This document shows, one piece after another, positions 1 through 14,553 of a stretch of 64,000 bases of DNA. A model generated the notes under the pieces. The model made no database searches and had not been told where the DNA came from. It saw nothing but the letters and a program-made list of their open reading frames with translations. This stretch comes from Druceiella hillmani. Lineage: Eukaryota; Arthropoda; Insecta; Lepidoptera; Hepialidae. Within the stretch, counting starts at the first letter, position 1, and each line of letters opens with the position of its first letter. The stretch spans positions 2,561,501 to 2,625,500 of the forward strand of contig JAYKKI010000139.1 in assembly GCA_039881145.1 (NCBI GenBank), given 5' to 3'. Made by a program: the position numbers and the translations under genes.

Positions 1-1149
1 AAGTGCTATTAACACTTGATTTTAAATACTTTTTCTCTTCAATTTCTTATACACAGATTTTTATAATAGATTTTTAATTCCTGGCATGTTTTTGTGAAGA
101 GTCTCCAAATAAACTGCACGAAATCAATAGGCAATTTAATGTTATTTCTGTTAGAATATATGAAATAAGTTCAAATATTTTCAAATTTCTATACGATTTA
201 TATATATATCACTTAAGCAAAATAAGCAAACATCTTATTATGTCTGTCATACTGAACGTAATTATAAATAACAAACTTTATATGCTTTCTTCTATATTTT
301 TGACTCCAAACAATATAAAGATCCAAAATATAAAGATCTGGCCCAGCTTCGTTTTCTTCAGTTTAAGCGTTTCATTTTTTGCAAACCTTTTCTCCGTTTA
401 TTGTCTTTGCAAGAATATAAAACCATTCTAAAAAGAGATGAATTTTTCATCATTATTATAAGAAACATTCCCTCTTTGCGTCATTTTCTTGTCAAATATG
501 TTTCACTTTTTGCTTTTGCAAAGCTCACTAGAAGAATTGTGAACCAGTTTTCTTTACAAATTTATCAACAACGTTTTTCAACTCTCTTAAAATAAATGTC
601 AGACAAAAAGATATTATATCCCTAAATTAAATTCATAGTGGTCGAAATTATTTTGCTAAACGTAAAATTGAATTCGCTTGGTAAAACCCACCCGGTAAGA
701 GGATGTTTCATAACAATTTCGGTAATGTGTTTATTATTTATTTTTATTCATACTCCGACATATTTACATATAGATTTGTTGAATTTATTGACGGATAAGT
801 AATCTCTTTCCATTAAACAAAACACCAGGTAAACACAAGTTAATATTGTGGTAGACTCCAATATACTACCTTTAAATTATCAGATCGTTTTAAAATGCAT
901 TTATATACACATAATCACGTATCCCTTCTTAATAAATAATACGACTTTTTTTCTTACAAAACGTTAAGGTGTAACGCACGTAAATCAGTCAAAAAGAAAA
1001 TGTCAAAACATGACTACACTAATTATTTTCATGATAATACTCTTCGTTGTTTTAATTTGATCTAGAAATTATTTTTTTATTATTTCACATATAAAATTAC
1101 TTCATCATAGAATAGCGACCCGTATGTTACCACGCCCGACTTGTTTAAT
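1..1149. other. AT-rich sequence without recognisable gene
   Basis: Only short open frames, rich in Phe, Ile and Leu codons as expected by chance in AT-rich DNA. I see no protein domain, tRNA-like box pair or tandem repeat. Confidence 0.6.
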
Positions 1150-1157
1150 GTATATAA

Positions 1158-1220
<63 letters not shown>
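1150..1220. repeat. (TA)n microsatellite
   Basis: Nearly pure alternating TA from about 1165 to 1220, with a slightly imperfect TATAAATATATAAT start. It is one of about eleven long (TA)n arrays in the window. Confidence 0.97.
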
Positions 1221-1222
<2 letters not shown>

Positions 1223-1378
1223 TAGATATTGTGAGATTAGTATAGCAAATTGGCTTCTGTGGTTTCCCCGGTCATTAAGACCATTATATACAATATTTTT
1301 TTTTGTATATTATTCTTTTCTTGCAATACCCTATCTCAACTTTCTAACTATTTCAGTGTAAGTATTAGCGATATTGTA

Positions 1379-1657
1379 ATGCACGAGCATCGAGCGTCGT
1401 GCGCTACAATTACAGTATCCTCGGCCTCATTAAAATATCGCGTGGCAATATTAAAGTATGACGCAGCATCATTCAACATCACGGCCTATTTAATGAATAT
1501 CGATGAATGTCGTGACTTTATTACAATATCCTCTGTAAGGCAGTGTAGAGCGAATCTCCAAAATCAACCGTGGGTAGTAAAGGTGATTGAAAAAGTGTGT
1601 TTTAGTTTTGATTTTATTACGTTGTTGAAGACCTGTTGGAGAATACAATTTATTTAA
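1379..1657 (+). CDS. Uncertain small open frame, product unknown
   Basis: From the first ATG at 1379 the frame runs 92 codons to a TAA at 1655. It can be extended upstream without a stop to about 1250, but only from a TTG. The extension is hydrophobic (IIYNIFFCILFF...). The ATG part is less AT-rich than its surroundings, with several CG dinucleotides and Cys residues. Just upstream, TTCTAACTATTTCAG resembles a branch point plus 3' splice acceptor and is followed at once by GTAAGT-like sequence. Either could be chance. I recognise no family, and an open frame of this size in slightly GC-richer DNA is weak evidence. It could equally be a fragment of a decayed mobile element. Confidence 0.15.
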   Translation: MHEHRASCATITVSSASLKYRVAILKYDAASFNITAYLMNIDECRDFITISSVRQCRANLQNQPWVVKVIEKVCFSFDFITLLKTCWRIQFI

Positions 1658-2633
1658 TAGACATTTTTCATTTGAGGCTGCCCCCTTATATTTGATCGAC
1701 TAACAAGCTTAGGATGTTTATAGATGAAAAAAATAAAGCACAATATCGTTTACCGCCAGCCCTGATAATTTTTACATTTAAGGAAAAGCTTCGGACACCC
1801 AAACATAATAGATTTAGTTTGGTTTATTGACACACTCATTTTTTTTTCACTGGTAAATCTATGAGAAGTTATCACTAATATTGAAGATGATAATTGAAAT
1901 AATGAAAAGGTTTGCGTGGTTGGAATGGAGATTTTTGACAACTTGTGTATAAACATTGACAAGAAATACGGAGGGAGAAGTACGCCTTAAGTTACAGCAG
2001 CCACCAAGTTGATTCATTCAGAATAAATATTGGCACATTGTTAAGTTTTAATACATTGCTTACGGCTTTAAAGACTTAATTTGAACCATTTTCAAGAGGG
2101 TTGATAAACATTAAGTTTCTTTTATTCCGAAACATTAAGAATTTTGAATGAGCGTGAAGAATCTTAAAACTTAGTTGATTGCACTTAGAAATTAAGCATA
2201 AGCAAATTCTTTTACCTAGTCATCTACTCTGCCACAGAATGATCACCATGTTGTTCACAACAAAGTAAAACATTTAAACAAGTTAAAAAATGCATGACAT
2301 ACAATCGTTTGTTCCTGTATACGTACTAAAATCAATTCATTTCTTCCATGAATACAAACAAAATTTAATAATAATACTTATCAGAATATGTTTAACTTTA
2401 AATATTTAATAGCATTTTCTGCGAATTGGCCATAATAATTATTTTTCTCATAGACTAGTGCATTCACTAATCAATTAGAATCGAAATTGAGTCTTAATGA
2501 CTCAATTACAGAAATCAAATTAAATTTCAAAAGGTCTGTGATTATCCAGATCACAACATCTATTTTAAAAAAATAAAATATTTAAAAAATAGCAACAAAA
2601 TCTTTTCCTTTATACAAATGTGTTATAAAGGGA

Positions 2634-2682
2634 TTAAACGAAAAAGGTAAAAGGGGCCTCCCCTTTTACCTTTTTCGTTTAA
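2634..2682. repeat. Perfect 23-bp inverted repeat, 3-nt loop
   Basis: The left arm (2634-2656) and right arm (2660-2682) are perfectly complementary around the loop CCT. The arm carries AAAAAGGTAAAAGGGG. It could extrude as a cruciform or fold as a stable hairpin RNA. No flanking element was recognised. Confidence 0.95.
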
Positions 2683-3904
2683 AAAAACTGAATTTTTGAA
2701 CCTACTAAATCTAAAATTATGAAAAACCTGTTACATTTTTAAACGCTTGCTCAAAACTTTGAGGATAAAGTATAGTGATGACTAGAGATCTTATAGTTTT
2801 TGGGAAATTTACGATACTTTTACTCTATAAATGAAGTAAATAATATTAATTTTTATTTGTAAAGATTTTAAAATGTTTTGAATACTGACTCTTATTTGTA
2901 ACTAAGCGTTTATTAAACTCTCTAATGCTAGAACTACTCATAATTAGCAGGTTTAGTTACCTATATTTTCTAATGAATAAATAATATGAATTGGTAGACT
3001 TTTCAGTTTTTTATACGCAGAATATGTTAATAGCAATTTTCTCCATTTATTTAATTTGAAGGTTTGAAGACTTGCTGATAATTATCATTTAAAATATGAT
3101 AGTACTGAGGGTAAAATGTGCCAAGGTATCCTGTATAGTTTAATGTAATTTGCTAGAACTATAACGTATTAAAAAAAAATAAATACCACTACATTGGTCA
3201 TTAAAATAAACGGTTTACAAATTTTATTTAAATTATAATTTTCATGATATTGGCGCCACACGAAATGACGGAATCCTTTCATATTAAACTGATGTTAAGA
3301 TATTACTATGACACGATGCCATATTACAATTGTAAAAATATTAATTGCAAATATTTTAATGTAATTAAATATATTTCTTCTTTCCTTCAAATATAAGTTA
3401 GACTAAGAGCTTCTACAAGAAATTGATAATCAATGCAGCTTACATTGAGTTACCAAATGAAATGTATCATTCACATACCAGCTTCAGCACTTCAGGGACC
3501 ATTAATCGTGTCTAAGACTTTGTATCTTCCAAAACCCTAAGATAAAGATCTTAACGTCAAACACATTTTCGCCAATAAGAAAATCTGTCAAAAGCTCTAC
3601 ATTAGACTTGGGTTTTCTATTTACAAAATAGTATTTTATCTCGATGTCTAGTGTGGTAGCTGATCGTGGTAACTTTTGAGTATTATTTTGATAATGGTAA
3701 TGTATACACAGTCTTAATTTTAATTTGCTACCATGATATTTCTCCCAAATATCAGAAAGTAGAAACTTTTTTGATAAAACACACTTCTTCAACAGATTAT
3801 TTAAACCTCGACCACGACAGCGTCAGAGAGTCTTGGAGTATTTACGTAGCCACAATAATTTTTTCAATAGGGTACTCAAGCATAATTAAAGTATTTAGGT
3901 TAGA

Positions 3905-3925
3905 CATATATACATATATATATAT

Positions 3926-3969
<44 letters not shown>

Positions 3970-3970
3970 C
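3905..3970. repeat. (TA)n microsatellite
   Basis: Alternating TA with one interruption (TATAGGTATA) near 3926. The Tyr-Ile frames across it are artefacts. Confidence 0.95.
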
Positions 3971-5654
3971 ATAAAGTGAAATAGTTAATTCGATAGAGGG
4001 TTAAAACACACATTTTAATTTTTGATTAGTATTTTTAGATTGTTATAACATAACTTGATCTCCTATTCGAGTAATCTACTGCTTATGGACAGGGAGTGTT
4101 AGTTTTCAGTAAATGCGGGTTTCGATTCGAGCGTATCCTGTAGACCTACATTTTATTTGTTAAGTATTTCTGTGTATATAATTATAATATTTCTGTCGTT
4201 AATGTTGTTTTATTATATTTCTGTCGCCAATTATGTTTTTCTGTATCCAAATTTCGTATGACACTTAATGTCAAAAGTTTTTCGATATACAAATCCAAAA
4301 TCACAATTTTGTTACGTTTATTTTGCCAACTTTTTTTACATTCAATTCACGATTCATATATATTCTTTTCATAATGTTCAAATTTAATTTCATGAAATTA
4401 TTCGCCCTTATTTGGATAGACTTTTTTATTATTTGTAACAAAATATTATGAATTTATTGGTCTCTGATTTTTTAAAATTTTAGTCTCAAAAAACATCTTA
4501 AAGTTATTAATCTAGCTTAGAAAATATTTGTCTAATAAATCAATTTTTTTATTGAAGAATCGTGTTTATTTTTCAATTTGAAAAATTAGATTACTAAATA
4601 GATTGATATCCTTAATAAGTTTATAAATACATTCTCCAATAATAAATTTATAAATTTCGTAATAAATTTTCTCATCATCTCTCTTCATCTTAATAAATTT
4701 CTAAATACATTAACAAATCTTTCACGAATAAGTTTCATATTATTTAGTTAAATGCCATGTGTACTGAATGACAATTGCTTTCTAGGCCCATGCCAGTTAC
4801 AGTCAGATTAAACGAGAATATAAAGTAATTTATTGATAATCTGCTTAATTTGACATGACACCAGTTATCTACATTAAATCTCTGTAACGTAATGTAATTG
4901 CTAAAATACTTTGAAAAATGGATTATTCCTTGGCCTGGCTAGTTCACCGTACCATTGTCACCTTCAAAAAATATGCACAATGCTACCTAAATAAAAATAA
5001 ATGATATTAAAAACCTTGGTTTTAAAATGTTAGGAATATTCTTTATCAAGTATTAAGTTCATAATTTTTAGCAGTTGTTTTATTAAATATTGCCTTTTCA
5101 AAAATAAGCCCTGTATTCTTTCTTATTTCTATTCAACAATTGGCGATAAGAAATAAAAGTATATAATCTGCTTGCCACATTTAATAATTCATGTTTATTT
5201 TACAGTGCCTCATAACAAGCAACTAACGGAGAAAATTCCTCAGTTTTTTTCAATAATGGAACAACCTTCATTAATAGGGCGTTTCTATTTCTACAGCAGA
5301 TAAATTTTGAATTTATCTTTTTCTAATAGTACCTTAGTAATTTTTTTGGTTTAAATTAATTTTAATTACAAATAATATATGAAACAATGGATTAAAAATT
5401 GTCATGTTACTAATTAGGTGAAATCGTTTATAATTAATAGGTAATGTTATTTTAAGACACATTTTTTTAAGCTTTATGAAGGTTCCGTAATACCCATTCA
5501 TTAATTATTTCATTTATTTAGTAAAGCTTTTATACAAAAAAAATATAAAAAATACAATTGATTCTATTTAGATTAACACCTAAGTTTTCCAACGCATTCA
5601 GTATTTCCACACTGCGAATGGCAATTTAAATAAAATTTTCAAACTATCATATAC

Positions 5655-5775
5655 AGTCGTCATCGTTGTGTGTTGTGTTAGATCACAACGCGTATGGCCT
5701 TTGACGGCTCGATGCGTCGTGGGGATCTGGTCTGTATACATGGTATAATATGTAAAGAAATAAAAAATAAATAAA
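5655..5775 (+). mobile_element. Decayed tRNA-derived SINE fragment
   Basis: The stretch GTTGTGTGTTGTGTTAGATC, followed by GGCCTTTGACGG and CGTCGTGGGGATCTGG, aligns along about 75 bp with the better-preserved element at 47260-47345. The B box is degraded here (GGTCTGTATA). An A/T-rich tail (GTAAAGAAATAAAAAATAAA) follows. It is a non-autonomous retroposon relic mobilised by LINE machinery. Confidence 0.55.
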
Positions 5776-6481
5776 ACATTTAGGCAAATAAATGTTTTAC
5801 ATTTTTAGATATATAAGTTATTCGAGCTTAATAATTAACTACATTTATTTAGATATTTTGGGCCTTGTAAAATATTAATTTGCTTTTTACGTCTCCAATA
5901 TATTTGTTATTTCCGTAACTTTAGTTTTCTATTTAATGAAGAAAAACAATTTATTAATATCGAAAGTTAAACAAATAATGTATTCCACAATGCAGAATAT
6001 GTATAAAAAGAAAAAAAAAATTGTGCCTGTGCCTTGAAGTTACACTTCTTTTGCATAATACAAGAATAATTTTATGTAGCACGCAAATAATTAATGGAAA
6101 TAAAATAATAAAAGGATTGGAACGTGAATAAAAACACGGTTGGTAAAATCTATATTCAATCAAATAATTACATTTTTATTATTTAAATTTAGAATGTATA
6201 TGCTATATTTTAAGTCGATCATCTACCATACCGTTTCCAAATTATTGCTTTTCAACTGTATTACTTCCAATTCAAATGTGTTATTTTTAATAATGGTCTT
6301 TATAACCTAAATTGGGTTAAACGACATGTGTCAAGAGTTAATGCGCTTTCACAGCACCACGCTTTTAGGTAAGGAAAATATTCTCTATTAGGTAAGGTAT
6401 GAACATGTTCAAACAATAGAAAATAATTTCGTGCTTTATTCTTCACATATATGCCTGAAATTGGCCATATATGATAGAAGA

Positions 6482-6485
<4 letters not shown>

Positions 6486-6550
<65 letters not shown>
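6486..6550. repeat. (TA)n microsatellite
   Basis: About 65 bp of pure alternating TA inside the unit 1-specific insertion. Confidence 0.97.
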
Positions 6551-6552
<2 letters not shown>

Positions 6553-9500
6553 AAAGATGTAATGTTTGATAATTATATTAACGACTTGATACTAAGCGTT
6601 AGGTCAACATTTTCTTTGATAAACGTTTAAAATAGTAACGCGCTATTAATTACAATAATATCAGTTCTTTGTATTGACAAAATCATGCATAATGTGAAAT
6701 AATATTATAAACGTGATTATTTGTATTTTATGTCATCAATTATTTATTTTTGGAAACATGTTATATCCAAAATTTATTTCCTTATACTTTATTACGTATA
6801 TTTAAGAAATAAAATATATAAAATAAAAAAAATAATAAAATAACAGAATATAACTATAAACCTATGGGATAACTATTACTAATTTTGTGATATGATGTTA
6901 ATTTTTCCCTTTAATCGAGCAATGTTTTCCAGTCTGGCGCGTAATGTGCGCATTCTAGCATATCATAATCTCTTTAACGAGTGTCATTGTCTACCAGTTG
7001 AGCCCGAATTTCGTCAAATTCAGCGAAATACCAAGGAGTTCAGTCTACTGTTTACGTATCTAGAGAACCCAAAAGCATATAAATTTCGTCGTATTATTCG
7101 AAAACTCATGCGGACCAACCCACAGAAAAGATGTAGTTATTAAATCGTTTACAGTTATGTTATGTATAATATCTTATATTTAACAAAGACACGACTGTTA
7201 ACAATGGTTGAAGGGTATACAATTGAATTGAATTGCAGAGTTATATTTAACAGATAGCCAAGTAGTAATTAATAGAAAATATCAATATTTTCTAGTAATT
7301 TTTTTTGTTTCAGTTTCATAAATATTATCTTTAACATTACCTTAACAAGATCCCCGTTTAATATTGTGTTAATTTTGACTGTTTGTTGTGTTGGTGATTA
7401 TGAAAAAAGATAGAAATAGAGTGAAAAATTGAATCACTCAAGAAAAGTATAGATTTTATAACATATTTATTTTCAATTTCATGACTTTTTAGAGGAAAAT
7501 CACAAAATAATTACATCTTATAAAATGTAACAAAATAATTACGCGCTTAGAAAACAATTTTAATACTTCAAAATTTTAACTAATCTCATAAGCTTCCTAT
7601 AAGATATCAGATAAGTTACACAAATTTCGAACAAAGAGCATAAATTTCTGTGATGTGAGTACGATTTGTTACAGTTGAAAGTCGTGTTATCACGTTTTTC
7701 AATTCATTAATTCTTTTTTTTTTTAGTTTATTCTTAATTCTACAGAATGATTGATGTTTTGAACATCGATATTTTGAGTACGATAATATCATGTCGAGTT
7801 GGCTAGCAATCGCTCTTTTGAATTTGCTAGCGATAATTTTTCAACCTAACTAATCTCCTTTATTTTCCCCATACTTGGTATCGGTTTTAGTTTAATTAGT
7901 CACTAAATATGTAACCTCTGTGCGAATCGCTTATAAAATATTTTCTTTTAAAAATAAAATAATTTAGTTTAGATCTATTTCTTAACCATGCATGATTTTC
8001 TAGTAAACAAATTTTATTTTGAAAATACACGATTGGAGAAATATATAAAAGCGACAATATATTACATTTTGTAAAAATTGAAAGCCAATTTCCTCACAAA
8101 CCCATTTTGCAGTTTACTCCCGCTGAGCGTAAAAATACATTATTAAAAAAAATTACAATTTTATTGGTTACAATTTTCCTTTATTACGGCCGTTGCTGGA
8201 AAAACAGTTTTTCCCAATTTTACGACGCGATAGCAAAATCGCGTGGAGAAACTTAAAGGTAACTTATTTAGTACAAGATAACTTCATTGTCACAAATTTA
8301 TCTAAAACGTTCATCTTTTCTCTTCAATTATATAATATGAATACCTTATATTTGATTTGTAATTCGAAATACCCAAAACATATAATAATTGAATGCTGAG
8401 ATTCATATTTTATTTTCTAAACAAACTGCAAATATTTTGCTATATAAAACAAAATAAGGTTTTTACAAAAGCGTTGTAAATTATTTCCATCAATGATTTT
8501 TATTAAAATCTTTTTGAAAAATATAAGGATCGTTGTGTACAACTTATATCATTATGACATAAGTGTTTCACAGAACTGTGCAATTATTTGTGTATAAACA
8601 AGCAGACGTGTTCACAAAGGTGGAAGAAGCTATTATTAAAATGAATAACATTTATTCGCAAGAATCTTTATATGTATCTTATATCTTCATCCAAGCATTT
8701 CGTACAGCTTCGCAATTATTCAAAACCAGTTCGGTAATTTTTTTTTAACTTTTTTATATTTGTTGTTTGTTACCTTTAGGAGGAAAAAATAAATAGTCTA
8801 GTAAATAATAAATACGATTTTACATGAACATCCTTCAAAAATATCCTTTCAACATAACTCGCATAAAATGCGTTAAGGACAAGCTACAGTTTATTATTAT
8901 TTTTAGAATACTTGCACTTATCAGATAAATGTAATATTTTGTTATATTTTTTACTCGAGTGATACATACCATTTCACCAGATTTGAGGTCTTACTACAGT
9001 AACATATAACAAAATAAAAAAATACATGTTTTGTTTTGAATTATTTAACATTTTTCCGAAAATTACACCACATTTTTTAGAATTTCATCAAATTCAACAA
9101 AGTAAGTGGTAAAATTGAAACATTGTTATTTTCACTGCAGCCAAATTTTCCGTGTGCCGTAAATGATAGACAGATTCGACACGTCCCTTTTTTTGTAATG
9201 TTAGTGATTTATTTTCGCGTATTTGCATCTAATTTGAATTTACATAACTTATAACACTTCATTTGGTAATTTGTTTGAGACAATTTTTCTGCCATAGTTC
9301 ACAAAACATTTTCAAATAATTGAAAATCGTCCAAGAAATTAGATTTTTAAAAATTTAGCAACATATTTATAAACAAAATTGTTTTTGTCATATAATGAAA
9401 TATAAAAATGTATGATTGTAGATAATTTTCTATGAAAAATTTCCACAATTAGTTGATAATTAAATTTTACCCGCCCGAATTTCAGATCTTCCGGGCCTCA

Positions 9501-10179
9501 TGTATTGATTAATATCCGTGCCCAGGATGGAGGGGGATAGTATTTTTAGTACGTAAACTGATAACGTTTTTGGCATTTTGCCGAAATTAGCAATGTGCCT
9601 CTAATATTGGTGTATAAATTTACATTCTAAAGTGGTCATCACAAAAAGATAATTGTGAAATTAATCTTCTTAGAAAATACACTTTTATTAGAAAAGAAAC
9701 CATTTTTCTGTCTTATTGCAGTCTGTATATTTAATGTAAATAAAAATGTTAAATTTATTATATGCTGGAGTATGTTTTTTCTATTGCTGTTTAGGATCAG
9801 CGCAACATATTAAGTTTCTCAAATTTAAAGTAATATGCATCTTTAAATAAGGCAAAAAAAAAGAAAATAGCCAAATTTCTCATATCTACTTATTCCTTTT
9901 TACAAATGAAGTTACTTAGATTTTTAATTATGTATCATTTTTTTATAAACAAAAATCTGATTATACGTCGCGCAATGTTGACTCATTTTGAAAATATGCT
10001 TTCACCCACTCCGATACGGAGATGGTAATATTAGTTCTGATATTTGGGAGATATTGTTTGGCATCTTCAAAAGTGTACGTAATACTTTGCTAGTTAATAT
10101 TCTGAGCGATGGCGATCCAATATTAAACTTTAAGTAAAAAGGTCGTTAAAGCTTTCAATAAAATTAAAACTTTCGAACG

Positions 10180-13135
10180 CTTAGCAAAAAGTTGAAGAAA
10201 CTTTTTACTTCTAAATTGTTTTCTATTTTCATATGCATGACTCGTCTGTCTTTCAAATCGGGTAATGTAATTTATTGCCTCTTTTTAGGTAGATACTTAA
10301 GGGTTTTAAAAATTCACTTTTTACAAGCCTCCACCTCTAATCCTTAACTGCAGAACGATGTCTTTTAAAATATAAGTCTCACTTTCTATGTTTGCGCTTC
10401 GTAATCTCTTTAGTGCCGAAATAAATCATGGATTAAGTGTGTAGAAAAAGCAAAATTGGTTAACTTTTTGCATTATTTCTTGATGTTAGTTGTTTTAAAG
10501 AAAAACCTATGATGTAATTCATTTCGTAATATTCAAGTGTATTTTCTTTTAAGTAGTTAAAACCAGTATTAGACTTTCGACATATCCCTAATAAATTCTC
10601 ATCATTCGGTTTAAATTTTTTTGTAAATCATTATTACCTATCGATTATACGATGATATAAATAGTAATTATAGAAAAATTATATTTATTTATTTTAATTC
10701 AGCTTTATATGTACCTTACTTCTTTAATTTGAAATATTAGCTTTTGTAATCGCTAACGTCATTGATATTTAAAGCCTTAATATCATTCCATTTATTATTT
10801 TCAAAGTTTTTTATTTATATTTTCTTTACAAGTTTTTTTAAATTTCAACTAATTATTTCATAATAAACGCTTGAGTGTACAGTGACCATAGGGTTACTCA
10901 CGCTACTGCATTTTGTTATTATTTAGAAAATATATGGAAAGACCAAGTTGATTTATTTCTTTAATTTTGATAACTTTACAGAAAATGATAGCAACAATCT
11001 TATTATTTTATAAGAGTAAATATTCATTTCTATTTTATTTGCAAAAATTGGGGGACAAAGGAATAAATGACGTTTAGTTATGAAAATTAATTGCGTATTC
11101 TTTAATTATTAATTAGAAATAAATGGTATCTTTTTAATTATTAGAATAAATTCGATATTTTTAAAGATTCTTTACTCAATTGTTATGTACTTTTGTATAA
11201 AGTTTTATTTAATTATAATTTTTTTTAAATTAGAATCTAATGTCGCTTTAATTTTATAAATTATATTTGTGTTTATAAAAAAGCTTAGTTCCCTTTATCG
11301 GGTTTTAAATTTAAAAATAGATCTAATATAAGTTACGTTTAGTTACAATTATATTCATGAAAATAGAACGACCTCATGATGTTATATAGTAGCTCTATCC
11401 GCGCTTCCGTTCCCATTGGTCTTTAGAAGATATCTTTAACTTGACTATAAGATTAATGCTTTAGTAGTACGAAATACATTTAACGTACATTTACTGTAGC
11501 AATTGGGAAAGTAATTTTTTACGTAAGTACCTACTTTTCCTTACCTTACTTTGAAACTTAAAATTATACCTTCTTTTTAGTTAGTCCATTACGATGGCAA
11601 GAGCTGTTATTAAAAACTTATTTAAATGCTTTTTTACCCTTTTGCCGTGATGAATGAATAAATAAATTTATATACCGACAAATGGACAAAAATTCCTAAA
11701 ACAATATTTTCATATTCCTTTGTTGTGTTCCCCTAAATTATTTTTGTGAATAATTGTAAGGAGCATATAGGCCAGTTCTTTACCAGAAATTCTAAACGTA
11801 TTAAAGTAACTAAATTGCAAATATTGACAAGACAATAACATTTTTATAAATAGGGGAAATCAACTTATTTTATATGGAATGCATATAAGATTGAAAAAAA
11901 ATAAATTCAAATTAAAATCGACAACGATATCTACCCTCATGTATTTGCCCTCTTTCTCACTGACAGATGACTTCACGACCTAATAATGAAAAATTGTCAA
12001 GTGTATACATAACTGGATAATTTTTCATTTTAAACTAAAGTTTTAAGCGCAAAATAATTTCAAATATGTAAAATAAAATTAATTTTATTGAGTTATTTGA
12101 AAAATAAATATATTTGCTATCTCTTCTTAGGTGTTACTATAAGGGGTTACACACTGGAACCGAATTAATGCGGAACCTCTCTGTCTAATACAACACATAA
12201 ACCGGACGATTAGGGAACCGTCTTTCATACTTCACGTCTGGCTATATCAATGTATGCTCGGGTGGAAAATGTCATAATGTCATTTTAAATTAATCTATGT
12301 ATTTATTTAATAAATTAAATATATGTAGCGTCATGTAATGTGTATGTATTGGTGTATGCAGGTATACTCTACATTTGTGTTATTACTATACGTCGAGTAG
12401 GTAAGCATTAATTTATTATTGTTTTTCTAATGCAATGTATATTAGTTTTTGAAAATATGACATTCGTATATCTTCTAATCGAGTGAATAGATTGAGATAA
12501 AGTGAAAACTATATGGTACTGTTGAAAACTAGTCGTTCTAAAAATTCCATTCTATTGGGTAATTGTTATGTGATGTGTAAACAAAGAAACACACAAACAA
12601 AGAAACACACAAACAAAGAAACACACAAACGGCATACAAAAAGACAAAGATTCCGAAAAGAGTGTTAATTTATTCTATTATTTACTCTTCATCCCCTCAA
12701 TCGTTTTTCATGGAAATGTTTTCAATGTTTTTAGTATTCCTAGTATATCTTTTGTGTACGGAAATATTGGGAATTGATAAAAAAATGATAACATTATTAA
12801 TTATTGCTACAGTTTGTGGCAAACATTCAGTTACATAATTGTTTACAGCTTTGTTCCAATATTGGGGAGAAGATTGGAGGGTTCGCACTTATATTGCACG
12901 TATATTTTCAGCAATAAAATACTTTAAAATTCTCACAATTCACTTTTTCAATGGTTAACTCACAAGACATCTGAATTAAAAAAAAATTAAAACTATTGTT
13001 GACTACTTAGTGGTGAGGATTTATGTACTTCATAAATACGCTATATTTCATTTTTTCTGGCAAATGTCTTCTGACAAAATTAGTTTATCTCAGAAAATCT
13101 AATGGAAGGAGACTTTCTAAAAACTATCACGCTGA
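10180..13135. other. Unit 1-specific stretch without recognisable gene
   Basis: Unit 2 has only about 0.6 kb between the matching flanks (31910-32485). The content is AT-rich. A slightly GC-richer patch at about 12125-12260 and the 16-bp tandem repeat at 12579 are the only structure I see. No protein domain is apparent. Confidence 0.5.
12579..12630. repeat. 16-bp tandem repeat, three exact copies plus 4 bp
   Basis: The unit AAACAAAGAAACACAC occurs at 12579-12594, 12595-12610 and 12611-12626, followed by AAAC. There are no spacers, so it is a minisatellite and not a CRISPR array. Confidence 0.97.
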
Positions 13136-13594
13136 ATGATCAATAGAGGAGTGCATTTTAGGGCAAAATTATAGTGGATAGGTACGAATAACATCGGAGT
13201 CCGTAATGTAGGTATGTTGGTATGTACGTATGTAAGTACTTGCGTCTGTGTGGATTCATTGCGAGCTTCAAATGATAAGTAAAAATAAATCTATTGATAG
13301 TTTGTTTTAAAGCTTCTTTGGTACCATACGGCTAGATGGTACTATGAAATCTTAACCGTTTATGAGTTCATCGAATTTAAACTATACACTCCAAATGGTT
13401 TAAAAAAGGCATTAGATACCATACAAATAAATTTCATATTTATTTTGGTACCTAGACAAAGATTGGATCAACAGAACAGATTTTTCTTATATATCTGAAT
13501 GGTACTGGAAGATTCGCGGTGGCTTTACGTATTGAATCTCGTGCGGGAGAAAGATCTCACTGCCTTCGTTACATTATTTCACAATTTATATTTA

Positions 13595-13598
<4 letters not shown>

Positions 13599-13627
<29 letters not shown>
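13599..13627. repeat. (TA)n microsatellite
   Basis: About 28 bp of alternating TA. The matching place in unit 2 (near 32950) lacks the array, so it expanded after the duplication or was lost there. Confidence 0.9.
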
Positions 13628-13629
<2 letters not shown>

Positions 13630-14553
13630 TATATTTATACTAACTTCTAAATTTTGGTTGTCTATTAGATTGTATTCAGTTTTATGATGGAATTTAATTA
13701 AATAAATTGATTACGAGTTAGAAAGTGTAAACTAGGACTTAGAAATTAAAAATTTATAAAAAAAATCGTATCATTATTAAGAACACAACATTTGGAAAAC
13801 AAATCAAGTGTATATGCACATGAATGTTTACATTTGTCAATATTTGATTTTTTATTTTCAAAAGCAATTTAAACTAATAGTAATGGATGAAAACTACCTA
13901 AACATGTGCAAAATAATATGATATCTTTTTTTTCAAGTTCTCAATAACTATAAAGTTAATAGAATAGGAACATAACACTCTTTATGTCAGTGCAATAAGC
14001 TTAAAGTTTGCGCGTACATGACAAGCTCTGATACTTACATTGCCTGTACATATAACTTAGCACACAGTTAAATACGTTAATACTAAATTATAGTTTCGGT
14101 AAATGGAAAAATAGAACGAACACAAAAGCAAAAAAGAGAAATAAATAAGTAATTAGAATAAAACAGTTCGAACTTAACAGATGCGCTTTAATATGTTTAA
14201 AGAGTTAAAATAACTTTTATATTTGAAATAAGCAAGGGTTTAAAGCCAAGTAAAACTTTTCAGAAAAAAAATGTGCAAAGTTCAAATAAAAAAGTTATGG
14301 CAAAAACGTAAAAATGTAAATCTTGGATTTAACCTGCATATTTTAGATACGCCCCTTTTAGATTTGATTGGCATCGGTCTAAATCAATACGAATAAACTG
14401 CTCAGAATTGGATGGTTATTTGGATTTCAAACTTTTTCCGAGCTATATGACTATCTATACAAAATATTTTTTACACTTATATTTTATGGAATTTTCTCGA
14501 TATTAACTTTAAATACATCCCAATTAATATTAAAGCAAACTAGGTTATAGTGC

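Larger units (their letters stand above)
1660..4404. other. AT-rich sequence without recognisable gene
   Basis: Apart from the hairpin at 2634-2682 and the TA array near 3905-3970 I see nothing. The short frames around 3502-3965 lie on both strands, and one runs into the TA array. Confidence 0.55.
5465..7060. other. Unit 1-specific insertion (absent from unit 2)
   Basis: The flanks (TAATTAGGTGAAATCG on the left, GATGTAGTTATTAAATC on the right) are adjacent in unit 2 near 21060-21160, so about 1.6 kb is extra here or lost there. It holds a SINE fragment, a (TA)n array and an 83-codon open frame (6892-7143) whose last codons run into the shared flank. I do not recognise that frame. Confidence 0.6.

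Noticed and set aside
12579..12630. Short regularly repeated sequence considered as a CRISPR array
   Set aside because: There are no spacers between the 16-bp units, and the DNA is eukaryotic.
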